Source: Asticcacaulis sp. ZE23SCel15 (lineage in GTDB: Bacteria > Pseudomonadota > Alphaproteobacteria > Caulobacterales > Caulobacteraceae). Taken from it: 64,000 nucleotides of DNA. The translations under genes and the position numbers were made by a program. Below are positions 35,504-45,150 of this stretch, one piece after another (the stretch's first letter is position 1; every line of letters begins with the position of its first letter). Location of the stretch: assembly GCF_030505395.1 (NCBI RefSeq), contig NZ_CP130044.1:3295001-3359000 (forward strand), given 5' to 3'. Under the pieces are notes generated by a model that saw nothing but the letters and a program-made list of their open reading frames with translations, did no database searches and was not told the DNA's origin.

Positions 35504-35631
35504 TTCACCTCCATAAAAACGTGATGAGATTCGCGCGCGTCTTATGATTTGGAATGAGCGACCTACAGATTACTTACACCGCGCAGCGCACTATCCGGCC
35601 ACGACTCCTGAAAAAGGTAAGGAGATCGGAT

Positions 35632-35832
35632 ATGCATAACGACACTTCAGATGAAATGCCCGCGCCCACCCAGGCCGATATGCGCCGACTGAAATGGTTT
35701 GTGCTCGCTTGCGTCGTGTTAATCGTCGCGTGGCTATCGGTATCGACGGTCACCACCGCGGCACAGCCCGCACCACCCGCAGAAGCCAAGGCCACGCCTG
35801 ATTCGCCAGGCCTGATTATCGAGATCGTCTGA
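35632..35832 (+). CDS. Small single-pass membrane protein, unknown
   Basis: A 66-residue product. The ATG at 35632 follows AAGGAG. A short acidic N-terminus leads into one transmembrane helix (WFVLACVVLIVAWLSV) and a Pro/Ala-rich tail, probably periplasmic. No known family. A second mini-gene with one transmembrane segment follows 80 bases later. Together they may belong to the divergent side of the AT3 operon promoter region. Confidence 0.55.
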   Translation: MHNDTSDEMPAPTQADMRRLKWFVLACVVLIVAWLSVSTVTTAAQPAPPAEAKATPDSPGLIIEIV

Positions 35833-35912
35833 TGCCCTCTAAACCCCATTGAGATTTTATGGCCCGCAGCGACATCATCAGGCCGTAAATCACAACTCAA
35901 AAGGCGGTAGTC

Positions 35913-36059
35913 ATGTCACATTCCAACGCGCTCATCGCAACCCGCAGCCGCCCTGCAGCCGCGCTTTCGGTCAACGATATCGAGCAGATCGCCCGTATCT
36001 GCGCCTTGGGCGTGGCGGGTGTCATGGGGCTTGGGCTGTTTATCCTTATGGCCTTATAG
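35913..36059 (+). CDS. Very small single-pass membrane protein, unknown
   Basis: A 48-residue frame, MSHSNALIATRSRPAAALSV to a hydrophobic end IARICALGVAGVMGLGLFIL. An AAAAGGCGG box sits 5 bases upstream of the ATG. It has a basic N-terminal segment and one membrane helix at the C-terminus. The stop overlaps the end of the converging GH35 gene by 14 bases. I recognise no family. The ribosome-binding site and the clean helix make it more likely real than not. Confidence 0.45.
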   Translation: MSHSNALIATRSRPAAALSVNDIEQIARICALGVAGVMGLGLFILMAL

Positions 36060-38466
36060 TCAGGCCATATTCCGGCGTCAGCGTCACGGATGTGACCTTA
36101 GCCACCTGCCCATCTGTGAACTCAGGTCTGGCGCTGGCATCAAGGTAAACCTTCGAATCTTCGCGCATCGGCATGATGGTCAGGGTCAGCGGCTTATCGA
36201 TAATCCCCGCATAACGTTTCAGGCCGATCCGCCAGGTCAGGCCGTTATAGAACTCATCGTCAATCAGACGTGCCCCTGAAAACAGCCGGGCCACATCGCC
36301 TTGGTAGGCAATATCGAGGTACGCATCAGCCACCCCGCTCAGGGCATCAGATGGCACTGTGATCGTCCATGCGGCAGACGCGGCAAAGCTTTCCGGTTCC
36401 GGCACTACCGGCGTGTTGCGCGGGCCGTAGGTTTTAAGCGGCGGCGCTTTCTGGGCGGGCCTGAGCGGCGTCAGTTCGGCCGTCAGGGTTTTGGCGGGCA
36501 GCTTGGCCTGATAAACTGTGAAAATGCCGTCTTTTTTGCCGGTTTTCAGCGCCACATTGCCGTTCGGGGCCTTATCGCGCGTCGGATAAATGCTGAAATT
36601 GAAATCAGCCTTACCCGTCTGGCGCAGGTCAAACCCGCCCTGATCATTACCAAACACATGGGCGTCGCTTAACACCACATGATCTCTGCCCCCCAGATCA
36701 ACCTTGGTCAGGTGTTTGGCCTGCTCAGGCGTCAGAAGCATGAGGCGTGCGGTCTTCCCGTTTGCTGCGGCCTTGATCACAGCCCCCGTACCGGCTTTGG
36801 CCGTAACAATGCGAAGGCCGTCTTTCAGTTTGCCGCCCTTGACCGTCACCTCAGACCCAAAGGCAAATTCGGGTGCGATATCGCCGCTGCTGGCAAAAAT
36901 ATAGAGGTCACCCTCACCGTCCGTGATTTTCGTGATCGGCTGGGCCGTGGCCCACACCAGATTAACCCCCGACAGGTCGAAATTGACAGGCCACATGAAG
37001 TTGTCGCCATTGTCGATATCTACGCCCTGAGATGGCAAGGTGATCGTCTTACCGGCGAGTTTAACCTCAAAGCGCACGTCTTTGTGGGCGGCCATATCGT
37101 ACTGGCGGATATAGTTGTTGACGAACACAAAGCCCGACTGACCATTCCCCCGGAACGACCAGCGCAGGGTTTTCAGATCATCCGAACCCGTAGGCTGCGT
37201 CAACGGTGCATAGGTGTGCGTGGGTGCCACCCGATCGCCAAACGCCTCAAGAAAATAGTGGATCGGCTTGAGCTGATTAAGCACCGGATGGGCCTGACCA
37301 TATTGGCCCAGCGGAGCCTGAAAATCGTAACCGAGCTTGGCCATGTCGTTATAACCGCCGGTGGCCACGGTTTCTTCGCGGGTCGGTGATCCCGGCGGGT
37401 TCTGACCGCCCTGGAACATATAATAACCCATCAGGTTCACGCCCGACCCGATCTTGGTCAGGGTCATTTTCGAGATATCATCAGGCTTAATAATCGGCCG
37501 TCTGCGGTACATGGTCGGCACCCCGCCGCCATATTCCGCCCCGAAAAACGGCGTGATGTCGGTGTCGCGCCCGCCATCATCTTGCGTCGAGGTTGAGCCC
37601 TGCGCCCCCAGCCCCTTTTCGTTGCGCACGCCAAACTGGAACATATAGCTCGATTTGGGCGGCAGGATCGTTGCCGACGCCGACCACGGCTCATCGACAT
37701 AGGAGCCAAACACCGGAATGACTTCGCCGCGCGGGAAGACCGCATTGTCCCAGCCCGTCACCGAATAGAGCGGCACGTCGAGCCCGACCTTCAACGCAAT
37801 CTCTTTGAGCTTTGAGATATGGTCGCGGCCCTGAAGGTAGCCGTTGCGGTTATACTCGTTTTCCAACTGCACGCCGATGACCGGACCGCCGTCCTTCCAC
37901 AGCAGGCCCTTGGACTGTTCCGCTACCTTACCGTAAAACGCTTCGACATAGGACAAATAGGTCGGATCGTTGGAGCGCGTCGGCACGGAATCGACTACCC
38001 AGTCAGGGATGCCGCCAAAGCGCACCTCGGCATGCACCCACGGGCCGGGCCGCAGATACGCATAAAGGCCGTGCTTGTGGCACAGTTCTATAAAGGCGCG
38101 CAGATCGAGATCACCGTCCCAGTCGGACTGCCCGGCCTGTTCTTCGTGATGCTGCCAGATGACATAGGTGGCGATGACATTGACGCCCGCCGACTTCATT
38201 TTCAGGAGTTGTTCTTCCCAATAGGCGCGCGGAAAGCGGCTGTAGTGAAATTCGCCCATCACCGGCACGACCGGTTTGCCGCCGATCATCAGGTACTGAT
38301 TATTGACGGAAATGACGGTGCCATCAGGCGCGCGACCGGCGCCCATCTTCAGCGTGCCCTCGACCGGTGCCGGGGGTGGTGTGCTGGCGTCCAGCGTCAG
38401 GGTTTCCGCAAATGCGCCCCCCGCTAAAGCCCAAACCATCGCACTGATCGCTGCGGATGCCTTCAT
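36046..38466 (-). CDS. Exported GH35 beta-galactosidase
   Basis: An 806-residue secreted hydrolase with a signal peptide ending at about GGAFA (residue 20). The catalytic TIM barrel is early: VMGEFHYSRFPRAYW, then the acid/base in VQLENEY (E204) and the nucleophile in FFGAEYGGG (E311), both standard for GH35. The C-terminal half holds beta-sandwich domains. Unusually long compared with minimal GH35 enzymes but within the bacterial range. It should cut terminal beta-galactose from plant or algal glycans in the periplasm. It follows the TonB receptor on the same strand but a terminator separates them. Confidence 0.92.
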   Translation of the reverse strand: MKASAAISAMVWALAGGAFAETLTLDASTPPPAPVEGTLKMGAGRAPDGTVISVNNQYLMIGGKPVVPVMGEFHYSRFPRAYWEEQLLKMKSAGVNVIATYVIWQHHEEQAGQSDWDGDLDLRAFIELCHKHGLYAYLRPGPWVHAEVRFGGIPDWVVDSVPTRSNDPTYLSYVEAFYGKVAEQSKGLLWKDGGPVIGVQLENEYNRNGYLQGRDHISKLKEIALKVGLDVPLYSVTGWDNAVFPRGEVIPVFGSYVDEPWSASATILPPKSSYMFQFGVRNEKGLGAQGSTSTQDDGGRDTDITPFFGAEYGGGVPTMYRRRPIIKPDDISKMTLTKIGSGVNLMGYYMFQGGQNPPGSPTREETVATGGYNDMAKLGYDFQAPLGQYGQAHPVLNQLKPIHYFLEAFGDRVAPTHTYAPLTQPTGSDDLKTLRWSFRGNGQSGFVFVNNYIRQYDMAAHKDVRFEVKLAGKTITLPSQGVDIDNGDNFMWPVNFDLSGVNLVWATAQPITKITDGEGDLYIFASSGDIAPEFAFGSEVTVKGGKLKDGLRIVTAKAGTGAVIKAAANGKTARLMLLTPEQAKHLTKVDLGGRDHVVLSDAHVFGNDQGGFDLRQTGKADFNFSIYPTRDKAPNGNVALKTGKKDGIFTVYQAKLPAKTLTAELTPLRPAQKAPPLKTYGPRNTPVVPEPESFAASAAWTITVPSDALSGVADAYLDIAYQGDVARLFSGARLIDDEFYNGLTWRIGLKRYAGIIDKPLTLTIMPMREDSKVYLDASARPEFTDGQVAKVTSVTLTPEYGLTIRP

Positions 38467-38546
38467 GTCCCTGCTCCTGTTTTGTTTTCACCTTTATGGG
38501 CCGGATCAGAGAGCAGATGCAATCATTTATAGTCACAACCGGACAC

Positions 38547-38574
38547 AAAAAAGCGCGGACCTTTCAGCCCGCGC
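38547..38574 (-). terminator. Rho-independent terminator of the TonB receptor gene
   Basis: On the minus strand GCGCGG (38574-38569), a 10-base loop and CCGCGC (38558-38553) form a GC stem followed by a run of six T's (38552-38547). It lies 30 bases after the stop of the TonB-dependent receptor and before the GH35 start. Confidence 0.8.
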
Positions 38575-38602
38575 CTTTCATTGTCTAGCCGTTTAAGGCG
38601 TT

Positions 38603-41575
38603 TTAGAACTTGGCTTTCAGACCGACGTAGTACTGACGGCCAACAATATCGCCGTAGTAAAGCGTCGGGTAGGACGGCTCTTCGTCGGTCAGGTTGATCA
38701 CGCCACCGCGAACTGTGATATTTTCGTTCAACTCATACTGAGCCGACAGGTTGTGACGCAGGTTGGAGTTTATATCGTAGACAGGCTTGCTCTCGACATT
38801 GTCCGACAGATCGACCTTGCCCGCCGACAGATAAGACGCCGAGTAGGACACACGCAGCGGCCCCTTGACGTAGTTGACGTCATAGCGTGCCGACCATTCC
38901 GGCTGCGCCAGCGTACCATCCGAACGGGTCAGGTCGAAACCGGTGACCGAGGTGACGTAGTCAGAAATATGCGTAGCTTCGACGCCCAGATCAAAGCGGC
39001 CCAGATCACGGTCGCCGAAGAAGCGGCCCAGCGGGAAGTTATAGTTGAGATTATAGGTTTCGCCGCGCATTTCGACCAGACCCGCATTATAGGTCGTCGA
39101 GGTTGCCGATACGACCTGCCCGGTCGCATCGCGGATAAAGGTCGCGCACACATCGTCTGGGCGGAACGATGAGTCGTAGCAGGTGAACATGAAGTTTTGT
39201 GGCTCGAACACCGACAGGCCGTCTTGCAGATCGACCTCGATACGGTCAACGACAAGGGTCAAACCGGGCACGAAGGTTGGCTGAAACACAAAGCCATAGG
39301 TCGTCGTGTCGGAAACTTCGTTCTTCAGATCGCGATTGCCGCCAGTGGTAACCAGAGCCGTGTCGAAGTTAGTCGATGAGTTCTGGAAGGTCGACAGATC
39401 ACCATAACCATTAGCCGTCCACTCGGCCTGACAGTTAGCCAGACGGGTCGAAGGTGCCGGACCGCCGTTGATATAGCGGAAATCGCATGGGTCCTGACCG
39501 ACATTACCCAGATCCGTCGATGTCGGCGCCAGGATCATCGTCAGGGTCGGCGCACGGAAGTTACGGCTGCGGGATGCGCGCAGTGCAAACAAATCCGTCA
39601 CCTGCCAACGCAGACCGGCGGCCCAGACATCTTCTTCACCGGCCAGAGAGTTATCGACGCGGCGGTAAGCCCCGTTGAAGTCCAGAGCCTTAACCAGCGG
39701 CAGGGTGAAGTCACCACCGACGATCGGCACCAGAACTTCAGCCGAATATTCGTTGGTATTGTAGCTGCCTTTTGTGGCCAAAGTCGGAACCTGAGATCCG
39801 GTCAAGCCGGCCAGGCTGGACGGCAACGGATTGAACTCAGCTTCTTCTTCACGGCGCTCATAGGCGACCGAGAACTTCATCATACCGCCGGGAAGCTGAA
39901 CCACGTCACCGCCAAGGGTCGCCAGAAAGTCTTTCTGGGTGTTCTTATATTCCTGACCGATTTCGGTCGAAACATAGTTGCGCCCGGCTTCGCTGACATT
40001 GCCCGCGCCAAACGGATTGATCGGCGCACAGGCGGCGTCATCATTGGTCAGGTCAGTGTCGGCATTAACGGCGCAGACGATTTCACCCGCGCCATTGCGG
40101 CGCGCATTGATCGCCTTGTTGTAGCGCTGGGTGATCACGCCCCAGCTCTGCTCGGAACCTTCGGTGACACCGTGACTGTAGGACACATCCCAATAGAAAT
40201 TACGGTTGGCGAAGTCGAAATCACCGGCCAGAGACACTAAGGCCCGCGTCGTTTCGGTCTTATAGTTGGTGGCACCCGACGGCAGCAGGTTATCCCACAT
40301 CTTGGACAGGAACAAAGGCGCGCCGCCCGCGAATGCCGGACGGATAGCCGATAGCGACGTTATCGCTTCCGGTGTCAGGAAGGCATTGTCGCGAGTGAAG
40401 GCAATCACGCCTGAACCGGTGGCCGCGCCATTGAGCGGCGTGTTGGAGGCATAGGTGCCAATCGGATCAAGGCCGTCAACTTCAGCATGGCTAAGCTCTG
40501 CCGAGATTTTGATTCGATCAGTCAGGTCGTAGTGGCCGACCAGATTGGCCGTGCGCCGCTCAGTTCCGCTGCGCAGGGCCGTCAGGTCACGGTAGTCAAA
40601 GCCCTGTCCGCCCGACGCGAACGGAATCCCAGCAATCGTGCCCGGATCATAGGCCTGAATACCACCGGCTGCCGTAAATTGCTGAGCTACGCCCGCATTA
40701 CGCAGCAGGAACTGCGGCACCGGGGCCGGTGTGGTGAACAGCACGCCATTGGTGTTGAACACCCAGAACGCGGAATTGAAGTTTTCGCGCACCGACGGGA
40801 TGCCATCGCTTTCGCTGGTGTTAGCGCTGTTAGCAACCGTCAGGCGGCCCAGGTTTGAGGTCGGGCGGTCACGCCAATACAGCGGATCGGTCTTGGACCA
40901 GCCGGCATCAAACGCGATGTTGCCCTTACCGTTGTCGAAGTTATGACCAAAGGTTGCCCTCAGCGACGGCGTATTATAGTCACCGCGCGAGGACTGGCCG
41001 TACTGAATGTCGAACTCAGCGCCTTCGAAATCGTCTTTCAGAACGTAGTTGACCACGCCTGCAATGGCATCGGAGCCGTAAACCGCCGCACCGCCAGCCG
41101 GGACGATATCGATGCGCTTGATCAGCCCGACCGGTATCATGTTGGTGTCGACCGCATTGCCTTCACGACCGGCTTCAGAGGCCACGAACCGGCGACCGTT
41201 AACCAGCGTCAATGTGCGGCCCTTGCCCATGCCAAACAGGTTCGGATATTGCTGACCAGAACCGGAGGCTGCCCCGCTGCCGTCGGTGACAGGATAAGAC
41301 GGCGTCACCGATGTGGAGATGTTGAGAATATCACCGGCCTGCGTCACGCCACGATCCGTCATAGCCTGAGCATCGATCATGGTCAGCGGTGCCGAGGTGC
41401 GGGTTTCAACGCGGCGGATACGCGATCCGGTCACGACCACTTCCTGCACAACCTCTTCTTCGGCGGGCGGCACAGCGTCCTGCGCATAGCTCACGGTTGC
41501 CATCAGGGTCGACATCAAAAGGCTGCCGCCAAAAATCGTCGATGCCATTAATTTGTTACGATTGGTCACTCTCAT
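38603..41575 (-). CDS. TonB-dependent outer-membrane receptor
   Basis: A 990-residue receptor. I chose the ATG at 41575 because AGAGGG lies just upstream and a signal peptide follows (ending VSYAQ). The plug begins with VVQEVVVTGSRIRR, the TonB-box and motif region, then LTLVNGRRFV and GSDAIAGVVNYVLK. The C-terminus ends in an aromatic beta strand (QYYVGLKAKF), as for a 22-stranded barrel. No CarboxypepD-like N-terminal extension, no FecR/sigma signalling domain. Neighbouring peptidases upstream on the same strand suggest the ligand may be a peptide; the GH35 gene downstream leaves a glycan possible. Confidence 0.93.
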   Translation of the reverse strand: MRVTNRNKLMASTIFGGSLLMSTLMATVSYAQDAVPPAEEEVVQEVVVTGSRIRRVETRTSAPLTMIDAQAMTDRGVTQAGDILNISTSVTPSYPVTDGSGAASGSGQQYPNLFGMGKGRTLTLVNGRRFVASEAGREGNAVDTNMIPVGLIKRIDIVPAGGAAVYGSDAIAGVVNYVLKDDFEGAEFDIQYGQSSRGDYNTPSLRATFGHNFDNGKGNIAFDAGWSKTDPLYWRDRPTSNLGRLTVANSANTSESDGIPSVRENFNSAFWVFNTNGVLFTTPAPVPQFLLRNAGVAQQFTAAGGIQAYDPGTIAGIPFASGGQGFDYRDLTALRSGTERRTANLVGHYDLTDRIKISAELSHAEVDGLDPIGTYASNTPLNGAATGSGVIAFTRDNAFLTPEAITSLSAIRPAFAGGAPLFLSKMWDNLLPSGATNYKTETTRALVSLAGDFDFANRNFYWDVSYSHGVTEGSEQSWGVITQRYNKAINARRNGAGEIVCAVNADTDLTNDDAACAPINPFGAGNVSEAGRNYVSTEIGQEYKNTQKDFLATLGGDVVQLPGGMMKFSVAYERREEEAEFNPLPSSLAGLTGSQVPTLATKGSYNTNEYSAEVLVPIVGGDFTLPLVKALDFNGAYRRVDNSLAGEEDVWAAGLRWQVTDLFALRASRSRNFRAPTLTMILAPTSTDLGNVGQDPCDFRYINGGPAPSTRLANCQAEWTANGYGDLSTFQNSSTNFDTALVTTGGNRDLKNEVSDTTTYGFVFQPTFVPGLTLVVDRIEVDLQDGLSVFEPQNFMFTCYDSSFRPDDVCATFIRDATGQVVSATSTTYNAGLVEMRGETYNLNYNFPLGRFFGDRDLGRFDLGVEATHISDYVTSVTGFDLTRSDGTLAQPEWSARYDVNYVKGPLRVSYSASYLSAGKVDLSDNVESKPVYDINSNLRHNLSAQYELNENITVRGGVINLTDEEPSYPTLYYGDIVGRQYYVGLKAKF

Positions 41576-41944
41576 ATCCCTCTTGCCTTTAACCCTGCGG
41601 ATCGCCCGAACCGGCAATGACTATCCCCTGCCGTGAGGTTCGACCGTTAACAAAGGAGGCCCTTTGTACCCGCAAAGCAAAAAATGCCTCTGTTGAAGAC
41701 GTTAGGCCCTGGGTGCGGGTTTTTCATTCCTTTATTAATGTCGTCACAATAGCGACATAAAATTTTTATTCGGTTAGCGAAAGCCACAGGCAATTTTTAT
41801 TCACCTTATGCCCACTGTGTTAATCTCACCACAAATGGAAATGGCGCAAGGACCGCTGTGTCATTATGCCCACACACTCAAGCCGGGCAACCGTTTGCGG
41901 TGATGCCGAACCCGGCCATCAGACTTGAAGCGGCCTACGCCCCG
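41576..41944. other. Intergenic region upstream of the TonB receptor
   Basis: 369 bases without a supported gene. It holds the receptor's promoter region on the minus strand. A dyad ATGTCG (41738-41743) / CGACAT (41753-41758) with a 9-base gap is the only clear inverted repeat and may be an operator. A TTTTTATTC word occurs twice, in 41761-41801, in an AT-rich stretch. No terminator for the metallopeptidase operon is obvious at its 41945 end. Confidence 0.4.
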
Positions 41945-43441
41945 TTACCACTGTGCGCATTTTTTATTCGCAACAGTTTTCAAGCGGATATATTGAAAAC
42001 CGTCCACCGCGCCGTCTTTTCCGGGCAATTGTGTGGCCTTACGCGTAAAACACGGCCCAAAGGCCTTGGGCGATGGGTCGATCGTTTGGGTGCCGTCGAT
42101 ATTGATGGCACGGAAATCGTCAACCGCCTTTGGCCCCAGTTCCGCGCTCAGCATGGCCTCGAAATAGGCGCGGTCAAAACGTGTCCCCTTATGGCGGGCC
42201 GCAAACATAGGCGCCAGAAACACGTCAAGATTACGCTTGCCTTTGGAGTTTTCGCGGATTTTGACATCCAGATCGGCCCAGTACAGCGCCCCGCGCACAT
42301 AGGGGGTATGGCGGATTTTCTCATCGCCAAAACCGACACCGACGATCTTCTCCGCCGACCAGTTGCGCGCCGGTGAAGTGTAATAGTTGGCAACCTGCTC
42401 GTTCAAAAGTGCGGCATATTCATCCACGCTGACCAGCCTGCCCCGCAGCGGCAGGATGGTGGTGTAATAGACATTCAGCCCTTCGGTGAACCAGTTATCG
42501 GCCACCCCGCCTTCGATCCCACCAACCCACTGATGACCCATTTCGTGGAAGATGGTGATGCGGATATCGTGAATATCTTTTTGGGCGTTCTCACTCATCG
42601 AAAACATGAAGGAGTTACCCAGCGCCGTACCACCCCCGAACGGCGGGGTCTTCAGGCCGCGCAAAAACACCCGATAATCCGGCGCCGGGTCCATATATTT
42701 GAATGAGGTCGAGAGCACCTTATAGGCCTTGGAGGCCCACACCATCTCAGCCTCGGCATCAAACGGCAGCGCCCCCAGCCAGTAGGCGTTGAAATGGCTA
42801 TCGCCGGGAATAGAATAATGCTGGGCAGGCCCGGCCATCAGCCAGCCGCCAGTCAAAGCCTGCGGTGCGCACTTGACCTCGAACGCGCCTTGGCCAAAGG
42901 TGGTCACCCCGACCGATCCGGCCTCAAGTCCGCTTAAGTCCCATTTGACCCTAGACGTGGTCGTTCCGGCATTTTCCGGCAACATGAGAAAGCCGCCGCC
43001 CGATCCTGACACCCCGCCGCCTGATGGGCGGATGCCAAAGGCCGGGCCGCCGGGGCTACCAGCCGGCTGCACCAAAGCACTATAGCTGACCGTTACCGGA
43101 TAGCTTACAGCCCGCGTTGCCGTCCAGTGGCGGTAATAGGGAAAGCCGCCGGAGACGGGCTTGTCTTCCGACACTATAAAGCTGATCTCGCCGTCACGGT
43201 CGGTAACCTTAAGGCCCGTAATTCGATCGGCCACGCCGGTCACGGCGGCATAGGTCACCGGGGCATTGAGGCCAAACGGCTTATCACCGGCCACACCATT
43301 GACGACCTGGGTGACTTCGATAGCCGACACCTCACCGCCTGCATCGCGCACCGGCTTCCAAGTCATGTCCAGAACTTGCGCGTGGGCGCTACTTGCGGCC
43401 AGAAAGGCAGCGATGGGGAGTAAAGCCTTGATCATGCTCAT
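41945..43441 (-). CDS. M61-like metallopeptidase without PDZ domain (third of operon)
   Basis: A 498-residue exported protein. The ATG at 43441 overlaps the stop of the preceding gene (ATGA). Signal peptide ends near SSAHAQ. The zinc site is FHEMGHQW (H299, E300, H303) with the third ligand in WFTEG (E320), a gluzincin arrangement as in M61 and M1. Unlike its two upstream paralogues it has no PDZ domain, yet it keeps the paired cysteines they share (GPCF near residue 460 and KKCA at the C-terminus), so the PDZ appears to have been lost internally. Probably a periplasmic aminopeptidase or oligopeptidase. Confidence 0.85.
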   Translation of the reverse strand: MSMIKALLPIAAFLAASSAHAQVLDMTWKPVRDAGGEVSAIEVTQVVNGVAGDKPFGLNAPVTYAAVTGVADRITGLKVTDRDGEISFIVSEDKPVSGGFPYYRHWTATRAVSYPVTVSYSALVQPAGSPGGPAFGIRPSGGGVSGSGGGFLMLPENAGTTTSRVKWDLSGLEAGSVGVTTFGQGAFEVKCAPQALTGGWLMAGPAQHYSIPGDSHFNAYWLGALPFDAEAEMVWASKAYKVLSTSFKYMDPAPDYRVFLRGLKTPPFGGGTALGNSFMFSMSENAQKDIHDIRITIFHEMGHQWVGGIEGGVADNWFTEGLNVYYTTILPLRGRLVSVDEYAALLNEQVANYYTSPARNWSAEKIVGVGFGDEKIRHTPYVRGALYWADLDVKIRENSKGKRNLDVFLAPMFAARHKGTRFDRAYFEAMLSAELGPKAVDDFRAINIDGTQTIDPSPKAFGPCFTRKATQLPGKDGAVDGFQYIRLKTVANKKCAQW

Positions 43442-45150
43442 ACCGCACATTTTTTATCTGCCACACCTTTGACCCGCTGCCACAGATAGCCTTTGGTCAA
43501 ATGCCCCTGCGGGCTGAAGGTGATGTCGTGCTTTTGCCCGCCACGCTCGATCTTCAAGGTGATCGGTTCGCGCGGGTCATCCTGAATGGCGTCGATGATC
43601 AGGGTATTGGTGACGACATCGCCGTCTTTAAGTCCCGCCTTCGCCGCCGGTGACGCCGGATCGAGGCCCGCAATCACCCGCGGCCGGTTGATCAGGCTCG
43701 ACATCTCAAAGCCCAGTTCAAACACCGGCATCTGGGTTTCGACGCGCTTAAAACATATCCCCAAAGCATCAGATGATGGCACCTGTACCGCGCCGTTCAT
43801 CATGGCCTCAAAATCGGTCCTGGCCTGTGGCCCTAGTTCGACCACCAGCAAATCCATCCAGTCTTTGTCAGTTACCGACAGACCGTCATTGTGACGTTTC
43901 AGATAGGCGCGGATCACGTCATCCAGCGTGCGCTTGCCTGCCGATTTGGCGCGGATCTGACCATCCAGCACATGGAAATACATCGACCCGCGGTTATAGG
44001 GCTGGATGCGCTGACGCGGATCGGTCCAGAAATTCTTGATCGCCTCAGACATCGGCACGTTAATCCGGATATTGGAATAATAGGCCCGCGCCGTCTCGTT
44101 AAAGTCCTCCAGGAACTGATCCGGTGTAAACAGGCCGGTCATGAACGGGGCGCGGCGCTGATAATAGACGGCGATGCCTTCGGTAAACCAGCCCGCATCC
44201 GGATTACGACCGCTGTCATCGGCTTCCATCAGGCCATGCAGATAGACATGGACCATTTCATGGGAAATCAGGCTCTTGATACCGAGCTCGCTGGCCTGCG
44301 GGGCCATGGTGGCGATCAGGCCTTCCGGGCCCGCCGTGCCGCTGGTGCCGCCATAGATGTTGGAGCGCATCAGCACCGTAAACGGCGGCGGCGATGAGAA
44401 TCCGAAATAGCCCGACATGCGGGTATAGGCGTCGGACGACCAGTCGAGCAGCGGCTTTTGCGGGTGGTTATTGATGGCGGTCGAGGCGGCGCGGAACACG
44501 CTCGGCGTCGTCAGGTCATCGGGGGTGGAGATCAGATTTCCGGCCATAAAATAGGTTTGACGCAGGCGGCTGATCGGCTCGGTCACCGTCTTCGGATCGC
44601 GCGCGTAAGACGTGATTGAGCGCGCCCCTTGCGGTAACTGTTTCAAATCCCAATTGATACTGACCTCATAGGGTTTTTCCTGATCGGGCAGCAACAGGAT
44701 GGATGAGCCCTGCGCGCTCGACCCCAGCCCTTCTGGGCGCAGTTCCCAGTTCGGGCCGGAAATGGTCTCATGGGATGTCGCAACTTGATAGCTTAGGATC
44801 ACATCGCCCACCGGTGCGCGATCAGTGGTAAAAATCTGCGCCGGTGCGCCCATATAGCCGGTGCCGTCCGATGGGGTCAGGTTAAGCGGCCCCTGATCGT
44901 CGCGGGCAGTGATATGACTGAGGCGGTCAGGGATACGCTGCAATGGCCCAAGCGTTTTGGGGATGGTAAAGCGCATGACCGGATCGCCCGCCGCGGTATC
45001 AAACCGGCTCTCGACGGACCAACCGGTGACGGCATCCGCCGACACCTGCGGCGTCAGGGTCAGGTCAAGTTTCAAGGGCTCAGCCACCGCCGCGGTCGTC
45101 AAAACCATCGCAGACGCGCTCAGAAACAGGTTCCGCATATCTTTTCTCAC
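43438..45150 (-). CDS. M61-like metallopeptidase with PDZ domain (second of operon)
   Basis: A 570-residue exported protein starting at a GTG that overlaps the previous stop (GTGA); ATG 45138 is an alternative start. A signal peptide follows (ending AAVAEP). Zinc site: SHEMVHVYLHGL with the third ligand in WFTEGIAVYY. The C-terminal PDZ domain (VIAGLDPASPAAKAGLKDGD) should bind peptide ends or the product. It ends in VADKKCAV, and the cysteine pairs with GICF earlier. Second in a three-gene tandem set derived by duplication. Confidence 0.87.
   Translation of the reverse strand: MRKDMRNLFLSASAMVLTTAAVAEPLKLDLTLTPQVSADAVTGWSVESRFDTAAGDPVMRFTIPKTLGPLQRIPDRLSHITARDDQGPLNLTPSDGTGYMGAPAQIFTTDRAPVGDVILSYQVATSHETISGPNWELRPEGLGSSAQGSSILLLPDQEKPYEVSINWDLKQLPQGARSITSYARDPKTVTEPISRLRQTYFMAGNLISTPDDLTTPSVFRAASTAINNHPQKPLLDWSSDAYTRMSGYFGFSSPPPFTVLMRSNIYGGTSGTAGPEGLIATMAPQASELGIKSLISHEMVHVYLHGLMEADDSGRNPDAGWFTEGIAVYYQRRAPFMTGLFTPDQFLEDFNETARAYYSNIRINVPMSEAIKNFWTDPRQRIQPYNRGSMYFHVLDGQIRAKSAGKRTLDDVIRAYLKRHNDGLSVTDKDWMDLLVVELGPQARTDFEAMMNGAVQVPSSDALGICFKRVETQMPVFELGFEMSSLINRPRVIAGLDPASPAAKAGLKDGDVVTNTLIIDAIQDDPREPITLKIERGGQKHDITFSPQGHLTKGYLWQRVKGVADKKCAV

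Noticed and set aside
36679-37389. 236-residue plus-strand frame inside the GH35 gene
   Set aside because: Antisense shadow of GH35, whose catalytic motifs are clear on the other strand.
29944-38466. Galactoside-utilisation locus formed by GH27 and GH35
   Set aside because: The two genes are on opposite strands, about 5 kb apart, separated by unrelated genes and without a shared regulator or transporter, so a joint locus is not supported.
41858-42376. 172-residue plus-strand frame covering the end of the M61 operon
   Set aside because: Mostly antisense to the third metallopeptidase gene; the product has no domain and no ribosome-binding site is seen.
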